Positions 34,856-45,801 of a DNA stretch of 64,000 nucleotides are shown in pieces. How positions within the stretch are numbered: position 1 is the stretch's first letter; every line of letters starts with the position of its first letter. Position numbers and translations under genes: made by a program. A model generated the notes under the pieces. That model was not told the DNA's origin, searched no databases, and was given only the letters and a program-made list of their open reading frames with translations. The DNA is from Aureobasidium sp. EXF-3400 (Eukaryota; Ascomycota; Dothideomycetes; Dothideales; Saccotheciaceae): contig SWBL01000213.1 of NCBI GenBank assembly GCA_024195585.1, positions 24,386 through 88,385 of the forward strand, given 5' to 3'.

Positions 34856-36115
<1,260 letters not shown>

Positions 36116-36625
36116 GTTGGCGATGTGATTTGAAGAGTTGTTTGTTGTGGAGAGGATTTAGCTGACGGAAGTTGAAGAGATGTGAGATAGCTAGGTTTGT
36201 GAAGGTGTTGCGGTGATGAAGAAGGGAAGGAGGAGGGAGTCAGGCGCAGGCTGCGATGACCAATGATGAATCGGATGCGGGGTGGAGCAAGTGAGCACGG
36301 ACAGCACACGAACGGTCGGTCACAAGTCAAGCTCCGTGTCTTATCTCCAACACAAAGGCAACTGCTGAATGTGAAAGAATGACTGAAGCGACGCATCAGT
36401 GAAAACAAAGGCGCGTGTGAGCATGCATTCTGTTGAATGACGAAATAATGAGAAAAATCACAAGACTTCATATGTCTACTGATCGGTATAGGTAGGTATC
36501 ATCTGTTAACTTCAATCATGCACCAAAACACCATGACGACCCCAGATAGCCCTCCAGATAACCTTCAAACAAACGCCATCCTCATAAACCCTAAACATTC
36601 ACCTCACTCCATACGTGTCCCGTCA
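36116..36625. promoter_or_regulatory. ATG8 promoter and PEX16 3' flank
   Basis: 510 bp between two minus-strand genes. A 119-residue minus frame (36112-36471) overlaps the ATG8 start but has no domain and looks like chance. No specific regulatory site was assigned. Confidence 0.4.
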
Positions 36626-37927
36626 CTATAGTGTTGCGGTAGAGAAGTAATACTGGTCCCAAAGGAACTCATAATCCTCAATTATTCCGCCAGCCATGTC
36701 AAGCAGTGGTTTGTTTCGGAGCTTGTTGGTTACTGAATGGATCCACGCTCTGTTTCATTTGTGTTAGCAGAGTCAGAGTCTCATACGGCGAGGTGGTGTG
36801 AACGTACTTGGTGAATGTTTCGTAGAATGCACCTCTCATGAGCCACCATCCAAGGCTCCAGCCTCTTCTCTTCAATTCTTCTTTTTCAAGTGCTGTCAAC
36901 GCTCGGAGGCCGCCGGCCCTGCGTTCTTGGAGATCCTTCTTTGCCAGTTGGCGTGCACCGTACTCTATCGTGACACCCAGCACCCAAGGCTGCCAGCTCT
37001 TCTTGTTCTTCGTTGCCCAGTAATGCATTGCTGCAGCATAGATGACTGGTCGAAGGATATAGAGGACCTCTGCCAGTTCGCCCATGCCGTTGACACGATG
37101 CAACAGAGCCTTTGGCGGCTTGATGTCGTCCGCTGTCAGAGCTTTGGACAAGAGGTAACCTGAGATGTCGGAAGATGATGGCAGAGTCGGTAGCGAAAGT
37201 CCAGTCCTAGGCATCGTCCATTGGGTATCTTCAGACTTCTCGGATGGTGGTGACTCCAGCCCGCTTCCATCTTTCTCCTCCAAGGTGCTAGGGTCCGCCT
37301 CGCGCTCAGGCAATGGTGGGTTTAACAACGGTCGCGAGTTGGTCAGACGCATGAGAAGCAGCCTGCACAGAGCCTTGACACTTTCGAGAAGTACAACGAC
37401 CTTCCATCTCGCCTTCTCGCCCTTTCTCTTTGCAGCCATCTCACAGAGTAGCTCAGTATATTGTACCACTTGCAGAAGCATAGCGAGTCGTTTGTAGGCC
37501 GGAGACTTTTGCGCCCAGAACCGAGTGTAGCGGGTGTGTGGCGAGGGGTGAGGACGTTGTAGTGCCGGTAGACGCTGTACCGCACGCGCGAGGAGGGAGT
37601 CATGGTATATAGAAAGTAGTTGTACGCTCGAGTGTACTATACGCCTGATTCAGCTCTGGTGAAACGAGAGAAACAAATCGTCGTTCTTACGAGATTCAGA
37701 TGCGATTTCCGTATCGCGGAAGCGACCTGACGCATGTTAGGTTTATCTTCTCAGATCAAGCAAGAGTCAGTACCTGGTAGAATATAGGTCAAGGAGCGCA
37801 AAGCACCCTCGATCTGGCTGACGGCGCTGGCATTCTTGGTTACAAAGTCGCCATACATCCGCAGATACTTGGGTGGAAGTGCAAGTGCTTCCTGTGTCGT
37901 GTGCGACACTTGCTTATACAGCTCCAT
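36626..37927 (-). CDS. PEX16: Peroxisomal membrane biogenesis protein Pex16
   Basis: Four exons: 37774-37927, 37691-37726, 36808-37636 and 36626-36749. The introns are 47, 54 and 58 nt. The protein has 380 residues. Pex16 is a peroxin acting in peroxisomal membrane protein insertion, often through the ER, with Pex3 and Pex19. The N-terminus (LYKQVSHTTQEALALPPKYL, then YGDFVTKNASAVSQIEGALR and LTYILPGRFRDTEIASESL) is typical, and the last block appears only after two splices. The middle holds FWAQKSPAYKRLAMLLQVVQ, YTELLCEMAAKR and RPVIYAAAMHYW. The carboxyl end (DMAGGIIEDYEFLWDQYYFS) is the most conserved Pex16 motif and is supplied by exon 4. A hydrophilic insert at about 170-210 is less conserved. 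It is head-to-head with the FAR1-HD fusion gene. Confidence 0.93.
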
Positions 37928-38162
37928 GACCTCGAAGCAAATTATACACTTGCAACCAGTATCAGGAGAAAAACAGGGAGCTTGCGACAGCCAAGTTGGT
38001 GATGCTCTCTCTTGTGGAGAAGCCTCGGCATGCGGATACCCCGGCCTGACTTGGCAGATGATCATCGAGCCCTCTGCGCGCGAGAAGCTGTTCTAAAGCA
38101 AACTCCGCCCTGCCTTTTTCCACACCCACATCGACGCGTTAGCTGCTCGAGGTCTGTCGTTG
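37928..38162. promoter_or_regulatory. Bidirectional promoter of PEX16 and the FAR1-HD fusion gene
   Basis: 235 bp between divergent ATGs, so both genes must share upstream control sequence. No specific binding site is assigned. Confidence 0.5.
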
Positions 38163-40185
38163 ATGGATTATCAGAACATGTACTCGTCTTTCGGGGACGA
38201 GTCTTCGGCTCAGAATCCTTCAGACAACCCAGCCAGCGCGACTCCCAATTTCATGCAATTTGTCCTGTCGTCGTTTCCTAATCTCGCCCATCCTGGTCCA
38301 GCTCACCAACCAAACTCTTCCGCGGCGACTACTCAGAGACCGTTCCTAACGTAAGTCTATACCATCCACGCGTGTAAGAATTGCCGCCAATGTGATTTTG
38401 TAACAAGGCCTGCCAATTCCAACAACCGAATTGATCAAAGTCCTGTACACCAACCTTCCCCGACCGCGTCCAACGAACGTTCCAATACCACTTGGACCGA
38501 AGCCGAATGGCAGAAAGTCTACAGGTAAGCAAGTTTGATATTAAATCCCAAGACCACCATACTCATCCATCCCAGCAACACACCCGATGGCGTTGCCGAA
38601 CTACGTGCAAGATGGGAGGCAGATCTGAGCCGTACTGAACTGCCTCCTCCGCCACCTGAAGTGCATGCTACCAAGCAGGAAGGCATTGATGTCAGGAATT
38701 TATCTCGCTACACATACGCGACGCTGACGATCGACTAGGCTGTAAAGAACTTCGCAAAAGATCATGGTTATGTCCTGGTCATTGGCCATTCATACAAGGA
38801 TAAGGTGAGCATTTTTGTTCTGCTGTGATTCGGTTTCTTAGTCCTCAGCCTGCCGTGTTCTGACACAACCTGCCCTGCTTTAGTTTGCTGCGGTACTATT
38901 TTGAAAATTGTCCGATCATGCTCAGTTGACTAATCCGAGTTCCCAGAATGGCGAAACAAACAAGGTCCTGTTGACCTGCGAGATGGGTGGTTACTTTCGC
39001 GACCATTTCAAGAAGAATCCAGGAACCAGAGTGCGCAACCGCATGAGCCGAAAGACTGGTTGTCCAATGAAGATTCTCATCTCCAAGCGACGCTTCTCTG
39101 ACGAATGGGTTACGGTCATCAAAGATCACAAGCACAACCATGGTGCCTACAGGGCCAAGGTTACACTCACGGCTTCCAAAATGCCCGAACTGGAGGACGC
39201 TTTGCATGATTGGCACATGGCTGAGATTTCGAGGGGCGAGGCGGTGCACGGAAACACACTCAAAGCTAGAGCCCTGGCAATGTATGCCGAGATGCCACAA
39301 TACCGCGGCAAGTCTCCGCCAAACCTCGACAGAGACTGGCTCGATCAATACCGTATGCGCTACAATCTGCCCGGCAAGGTAACAAGACCACCGATACCAG
39401 GGATTGTTCGAGGCCCCAATAATCCTGAGCCTACGCCAATCAATGTCGATGATCAAATTCCTTTGGAGCCTCCAGCCTTTGCCGACTTGGAAGGAATCTT
39501 CCCATTGGAGCAGAACCTCTTCTGGCCTACCAAGCAGTTTGTTCAGGAGTACATGTCCCGTTACGACGCCTCGCACGACTTCAAGCACGTCACACGAGTC
39601 TTTGCCCTATCAAGACGCATTCTAGACCGGGAGACACAGTCGTTCCAGGGAGTTCCCTACGATCCACAAGCCGTTCTTCTTGCAGCTATGCTGCATGATG
39701 TCGGTGATCACAAGTACCACAAACCAGGAGAAAATCCAGAAAATCAGATTGCAGAGCATCTTCTGGAGCATGGAGCAAACCCAGACCTTGCGATGAAGGT
39801 TCAACTTATCGCTAAGAACGTTTCCTTCTCAAACGAGGTCAAGAACCCTCGTATGATGAAGGCGGTGCTAGATCAACATCCGGAGCTGGCAATCGTCCAA
39901 GACGCCGATAGGTTGGATGCGATAGGTGCAGTGGGTATTGGAAGGTGTTTTGCATTCGGCGCAGTCAAGCAATCAGACAGAGGATTGGACGGAAGCATTG
40001 AGCACTTCGTCGAGAAACTTGAGAGGCTAGAGAGTATGATGAAGGTAAGTGCTTTTCTGAAAACATTGGGGTACGCGGCTAACAAGACATAGACACACGC
40101 TGGGCGTGAACTGGCTAGAGAAAGGACGCAGCGGCTACAGATATTCAGACAGTGGTGGGACGAAGAGACGTCGATGCAGATTTGA
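38163..40185 (+). CDS. FAR1-type (WRKY-GCM1) zinc finger fused to CENP-B-like HTH and an HD-domain phosphohydrolase
   Basis: Six exons: 38163-38350, 38408-38524, 38576-38690, 38739-38804, 38947-40044 and 40093-40185, giving 558 residues. After a disordered N-terminus, residues ~142-228 form a FAR1 DNA-binding domain of the WRKY-GCM1 fold (FAKDHGYVLVIGHSYKDK, VLLTCEMGGYF, TGCPMKILISK, DHKHNHG) with ligands Cys173, Cys201, His225 and His227. Residues ~235-303 resemble a CENP-B/Tc5 transposase HTH (MPELEDALHDWHMAEISRGE, DRDWLDQYRMRYNLPGK). Residues ~355-525 are an HD domain of the YpgQ-like nucleotide pyrophosphohydrolase type: HDFKHVTRVFALSRRIL (His376), LLAAMLHDVGDHKY (His412, Asp413) and QDADRLDAIGAVGIGRCFAF (Asp481/Asp483). 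The 1,098 nt exon 5 spans most of the zinc finger through the HD core in one frame, so the fusion does not depend on splice guesses. Targets are unknown. Intron 3 has a weak donor (GTCAGG). Confidence 0.85.
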
Positions 40186-40542
40186 TATGGTCAAAAGTGT
40201 TAAGTCAGGGGGATGGAGGCGTATATGAGGCTGTGATTTACAACAGATACCCGTTAGCATGGTCAGGTGCTGGCATATTGGAAGAAGCATTCACTGTTGC
40301 TTCGTCTGGAAAAGAATGACATGATATGAATCAAAAAATCAGAGAGTTGTTCCCGTGCATGAAGAGAGGGTGTATTCAGCTCACAAACAAATGCCAAGGC
40401 TTCGGAGATGGAGCTTCGCTCGCCGCGACTCTCATCATCGTCATAACTGTAGTTTCACTCTCCCATACACAGACATTCCATCCTCTCTCGCCTATAACTC
40501 ATCTCGATCATCTCTCGGACGACATCGCACATCTCCTCCGCC
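40186..40542. promoter_or_regulatory. RPN8 upstream region
   Basis: 357 bp between the fusion gene stop and the RPN8 start, both on the plus strand. It has a pyrimidine-rich stretch just before the ATG. No other feature was seen. Confidence 0.4.
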
Positions 40543-41713
40543 ATGCCGTCAACCACCGCAGAAACACTCTCGCTCGTCAACAGGAACGTGTCAGTAGCGC
40601 CGTTAGTGCTGCTCTCGGCGACAGATCACTACGCCCGTTCAGCAAAGGGCACGCGCAAGCGAGTCGTCGGTGTGCTGCTGGGTCAGAACGATGGAAAGAA
40701 TGTGAGGGTATCAAACAGTTTTGCTGGTACGTTGCCACTGCTCTGCTGTGCGCACGACATACTGACAGTCGCCTCTCAGTACCATTCGAGGAGGATGAGA
40801 AGGACCCGTCCGTGTGGTTCCTTGACCACAACTACATCGAATCCATGAACGACATGTTCAAGAAGGTCAACGCCCGCGAGAAGCTTATCGGATGGTACCA
40901 CACTGGCCTCAAGTTGCGCGCCTCAGATCTGGAGATCAATGAGCTGTTCAAACGCTACACACCCAACCCCCTTCTCGTCATCATCGATGTTCAGCCCAAG
41001 GATGTCGGCGTACCAACCGATGCCTACTTTGCTGTTGACGAGATCAAGGACGTACGTTTGCATCTAACTCCGAACAATCTTTGCCTCAAGACTTACACAC
41101 ATCGCAGGATGGAACCACGACCGCAAAGACCTTCGTCCACACACCCTCAACCATTGAAGCCGAAGAAGCAGAAGAGATTGGAGTTGAGCACCTGCTCCGT
41201 GATATCCGCGACGTTGCCGTCGGTACTCTCTCGACTCGTGTGACATCGCAATTGCAATCGCTACAGGGCCTGCACCACCGCCTGCAAGACATCGGCAGAT
41301 ACCTTGACAAGGTCGTTGATGAAGAACTTCCTGTCAACCATGCAATTCTCGGCAACCTCCAAGACGTTTTCAACCTTCTTCCCAACCTCTCAACCCCCAA
41401 GACCGCAGGCGCTATCGGTCTCGCCGGTCCCCAGGCCGCTGGCGACTCCGAGCTTGCCCGTGCCATGAGCATCAAGACCAACGACCAGCTCATGTCCATC
41501 TACCTCGGCAGTTTGATCCGCGCCATCACCGCCTTCCACGATCTTATCGAGAACAAGGTTCAGAATAAGCAGCAGGCCGATGACAAGGAGCAAAAGAAAG
41601 AGGAGGACAAGACAAAAGAGACCATCAAGAAGACTGAGAACCTTGCGCTGAATGGCGATGCCCCAGCCGAGGACGACAAGTCCAAGAGCCCCAAGGACGA
41701 CAAGAAGAAGTGA
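40543..41713 (+). CDS. RPN8: 26S proteasome regulatory subunit Rpn8 (MPN domain, lid)
   Basis: Three exons, 40543-40726, 40780-41051 and 41108-41713, with introns of 53 and 56 nt; 353 residues. Rpn8 pairs with the deubiquitinase Rpn11 in the proteasome lid. The MPN domain runs from about 12 to 150 ([80 protein letters not shown]). The JAMM zinc ligands are incomplete (HTG instead of HxH), as expected for the non-catalytic Rpn8. The C-terminal helices ([40 protein letters not shown]) form the lid bundle. The last ~55 residues are a Lys/Glu/Asp tail, as in other fungi. Confidence 0.96.
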
Positions 41714-42004
41714 TGAAGGACATGAAAACACGCACAGGTTATGAAAACATGACGTGTCTCACTACGTATCGCTGCAGCTTGGTTGTCATGGAAGAGCTGG
41801 CAGCGACATCGTGCATGCATTAGGCGTTTGTAATATACCGAGGAGGGAGGGATACTATCAGAGGACGCATTCTGACGCCGGTCGAGCAAAACAAACTCGA
41901 GGCGTCTTCTTGTCGCAAGGCTCCAGATAACATGATATGAAAAGCAAATATGCCATCAACTGACCATGCTGTGTGATTTTCCCTACTTGATCTCCAAGCA
42001 TCGT
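41714..42004. other. Convergent 3' regions of RPN8 and SWS1
   Basis: 291 bp between opposing stop codons; presumed 3' UTRs. Confidence 0.35.
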
Positions 42005-42736
42005 TCAATCACCCCATCCAGCAGCCCACCCAGCAAGCTCTTCAACACGTACCTCCCTCGTCTTGACATAACCCCCAAACATCCCTCCCCTCTCCGCCAA
42101 CACACAAGCAAGTAAATGCTTACACATTGGCACATCCTGACCTAACGACAACCCACCAACCATCCATTCCTGTCCCTCTTCCCCCTCTCTCACTGCATCA
42201 CCATCCTCTTTCCCCTCGTGACTCAATGGCTTTGCAGGAAAAGAAGAAAACACAAATGCAGGACACGAGCAACTCCAACTCGATGTCCGTACTTCGTAGT
42301 GTGTGCTTGATGCCACTGGATCTCTGAATCGTGAATTTGAGGTTGATTGTTGTGCTGAGCGGACGTAGTAGATTGCATTCTCATAACTCTTTTCCGTCTT
42401 GTCGATGTTGTTGGTTTGGTCTGTTGGAGTGGTAGAGGTATCTTCCTCCATCTCTGTATCTTGGGGTTGCCTCTTGGGTTGTTCTGGTTCTGATACAGGT
42501 GGCGGAACTTGTGGCTCGGATAGTGGGATTGTTCGAGTGACTAGGTCGCGATCTAGAAGATCCAGAGCTGAGAGTAATTCGTTTGGGTATAGGACGTGCA
42601 AGGTTAATAGCACTGATCGATCTGCTGGAGACGCTTGTTTGAGGGGGTTGTTGGTTGGTGGTGTGGTTTCCGTTGACGATGTGTTTAGAGATCTGATTAG
42701 GGACGTTATGAAGGCGCGCGATTGTGGTAGAGTCAT
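42005..42736 (-). CDS. SWS1: Sws1/ZSWIM7-like SWIM-domain protein of the Shu recombination complex
   Basis: A single exon, 243 residues from the first in-frame ATG at 42736. An upstream extension to 42850 would need a TTG start and has no conserved features. Sws1 proteins act with Rad51 paralogues to promote Rad51 filaments in homologous recombination. The conserved core includes LHVLYPNELLSALDLLDRDL, YYVRSAQQ, then the SWIM zinc finger: SWSCSCPAFVFSSF (CxC) and PMCKHLLACVLAER (CxH). Human ZSWIM7 has about a dozen residues between the two halves; here ~30 mostly Glu/Gly residues are inserted. A disordered Pro/Glu/Thr segment also separates the LDLLDRDL block from the zinc finger. The C-terminus ends ELAGWAAGWGD. 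Confidence 0.85.
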   Translation of the reverse strand: MTLPQSRAFITSLIRSLNTSSTETTPPTNNPLKQASPADRSVLLTLHVLYPNELLSALDLLDRDLVTRTIPLSEPQVPPPVSEPEQPKRQPQDTEMEEDTSTTPTDQTNNIDKTEKSYENAIYYVRSAQQSTSNSRFRDPVASSTHYEVRTSSWSCSCPAFVFSSFPAKPLSHEGKEDGDAVREGEEGQEWMVGGLSLGQDVPMCKHLLACVLAERGGMFGGYVKTREVRVEELAGWAAGWGD

Positions 42737-45700
42737 GTTGTCCTTGGTGACTTTGGTCACTGTGGTGAAGTGTTTTGATGATATCGCTGCCGTTGGTTTG
42801 CTGTTTGAGAGAAGAGTAATGCTCAGTTTATTGGAGTTGTGGTTGATCAAGTCGGGTTCCCTTGAAATTGGTCACTCGATGTCAATTCACCACTTATTAA
42901 TGAACATATGCTACGTTGAACACAGCTGTACATCCAATGATCAGAATACATCTATAGCGATGCATATTCGAGATGTTGTCGTGGACGACGGGATGATTTG
43001 GTCCAAGAGCAGGGTTGCCCCCTCAGCACATTTAACTTGATTGAAATCGAGCTTCTACAGCATTGCCATGCTACATACAATGACGAAGCTGGTCAGAATG
43101 GGCAGATGTCAGCAGATGATGTTATCTGAGTTATCTGAAGAGGCTCATAGACGTCTGCAAGGTCAGAAGATCCATACAGCCAAGAACATTGATGACAACA
43201 GCAGACATATTCTACAAGATGGTTGCTCCGGTGGCTCAGTTGCCTTCGTCATGAGGATCATCGATATCACTAACGAGATCAACCGTCCCGGTCCATCGTA
43301 GATTGCTTCTGCGTTGATATGAAATCGCGAACAGGTCATCTGGCAGAAAAGCAGGTTAGCAACCGGTCACCTCAGACTACGTACGATATTATAGCTCGGT
43401 AACAAGCTACACTGAGCTTACACATTGCTATCGGCTGGGCAAAGCGATACAAGGTTAGCATGTAGCCGAGTATTGTTCAGATGACAGGCGAGATAACCAC
43501 ATGCCACAGAAGTGTGGCTCGCTCGCTGTACATGCACACGAGGTCCACGATAAAAGTATGCGGCCCGCCCGGCGCAGGGCATCCACCGGATCTGCATGAT
43601 CTGCAGCGACAGGACGACATGTCAATTGGGAGAATGTAACAATTGTTTCCTTGTGCCTCGACAGAATCACGAGATTAGACAAGGTCGACTGCTAGGTTGC
43701 AAGTTGTGGTTTGCTTCTTTCCAACCCTGAGGGCGTTCGCTGTCGCTGCCCATGCCTAGGATGACCGAAAACACGGCTATCCGAGGATTACTCGCATCTG
43801 CTGCAGTCATGAGCCGAAGACCTGCATTGGGCCCTGCTGTCTGCTGCAAAGAACCGTGCAGATGATCACGACTGGACCGTGATTGCGCTCGAAGCAGTAC
43901 AATATAGAGCAAGTCACGCATCGGTTGGATAGCCTGCTTGGGGATCCCGTGGACGAGAGCACCCACCGGGACGAGATTGTTTCAGAAGATGTGTTCATCG
44001 GCTGAGGGGTCTGGCCTATCGCCAATCGACCCGGCCAGAATCGCGGTGGATTCAGGTCGTCTATTATACCTTGCTTACTGCTTGTCTTGGTGGATGCGGA
44101 CCGCTTTTGTGCTAAAGTCGATACAGAAGCACCTTTTGAGTACGTACGTATCAACGAAAAGGTCACCACTTACAGGATAATAGTCTGTGGACTGCCGTGT
44201 GACCGTCGTTCACAAAAGAAACGGAAGGTGGGTGGCCGCGAGATGAGGGGTACCTTTCCTTCAGGCGTGGGGGATGTGCGCCACCATCTGCGCCGTTGAT
44301 GCATCAAAATGCCAAAGATACCAAAGTCAATTCGAGAGCGCTTTGACTTTCACATGCCAGATTCGCTCTCAAGAATGATACCATTGCGCATGAGCTCACG
44401 GGTCAGTCGGCCCTCCAACTGTTGATAATGGAGGGTCAATTGACGATGAAGTAATCACTCGCTCTATGCACACCCATGCTTGAAAGCCTCGAATAAGGCA
44501 TTGAATTGCTGACGGCCCCAGCTGAAGTAGGAACATAATCCGGATTCAGGCATTGAGGTTGCTTACTTTGGCGAGGATTCAAGAGGGGTCAATGTTGGTC
44601 TCGCCGAACGCAGGCAGAATTCCGCTCGGGCGAATGCATGATTGATGATGAATCTGATGTCCCCTCCGCCTGATAAGCGGACAAATAGTACATAGGCGCT
44701 TGCCTACATCTGCCCCTCTTGGCCAATCTCGATTGAGCAAAGGAAGAGGAGGCGCCGAGGCGGTGCGCTCAATCGCGTGGAGTGCGTCTCTGACCGAGCG
44801 CTGTAGCCCCATGCTTTTCTAAGCGGATTGTTGCCCAATGGGCGGGATCAGTAGGCTGATACAGTTGACGCCATTCCTTGCGTTCGTGAGACTCCAAATG
44901 GTCTCAGAATGCGTGATGTTTGGGGATAAAAACAAGCGGCAAGAGAGGGGTTTCGTGTTGAGTTGGCCTGCGATAGGGAGAGAGAGAGTTCGACAGCAAT
45001 GGCGGCATCATCGTCGGTGAATGAGACTCGCAGAGCCGCAGACGGAAAGGGCTTGGTGCAGGGTCCGGAGGCGGAGTCGAGCCGAAAGCAAGAGAATGAC
45101 TCAAACTTGGAATCACGACAACACAACCAACGCTTTACGCCGCAACTTGTAGCAACGGACCGGACTGCCAGGAGGAGCGCGCCCTCACAGTCCACAGCTA
45201 ATTAGGTGGGCGGTGGTTTGATTCGGTGCATCGCACTCGTAAACTAGCGCGCCCGCTCATTCGTTGTTGGCCAATTGCTCCCTGCTGGGCGGCCATTTGC
45301 CTTCTCTTATTCGAGCAGCTTCGATGTTCCGCGTTGTTCCTTTGCCGCATCAATTCGTCAGCAGACCCTAGGTAGGTACTGCTGCCTGTTCGTTCTTGCA
45401 TGTCTCACCCGAACATATCATTCGGATTCACCCCCCTTCCCCATATCTTCACAAGACTTGCTCCTTGCAACCCTTTCGTATCAACCCCGGGCGCATCTCA
45501 ACTATCGCTTTTCCACTGGCTGTCTTAGCGTGCAGAACTGCCTCCAATTGACTTGATAAGACTGGTCAGCCAGTCCTTGTTCCATTGACTCAGCAGGCAG
45601 CGACTTTTAGGCGCGAAGCTTAAACTGCAGTCGATTGCGTCGGATTTAAACTCCTCTTGCTCCGAGGACATAACTACTCACCTCTTCGCCACTATTCCTT

Positions 45701-45801
45701 CTCTTGCTTCTGTTTCTTCTCGACGCAGAATCTCTCTCAATCTAACTGACAGCTATTCCATCCATCCAATCCTCAGAACATTGGCTTTTGATTCAAAGCC
45801 A
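42737..45801. promoter_or_regulatory. Long divergent intergenic region of SWS1 and the SWIRM gene
   Basis: 3.1 kb without a convincing gene, the largest gap in the window. Scattered frames of 60-120 codons have no domain, signal peptide or splice support. The last ~150 bp before the SWIRM gene (45650-45800) are strongly pyrimidine-rich with a possible acceptor at 45776, so the 5' UTR may be spliced. No tRNA, terminal repeat or transposase remnant was seen. Confidence 0.35.

Noticed and set aside
44963..45205. 80-codon plus-strand frame of hydrophilic composition
   Set aside because: No family feature; a minus-strand frame of similar length overlaps it. Could be a small gene but unsupported.
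42737..45801. Possible decayed transposon in the 3.1 kb spacer
   Set aside because: No terminal repeats, target-site duplications or transposase fragments could be recognised by eye.
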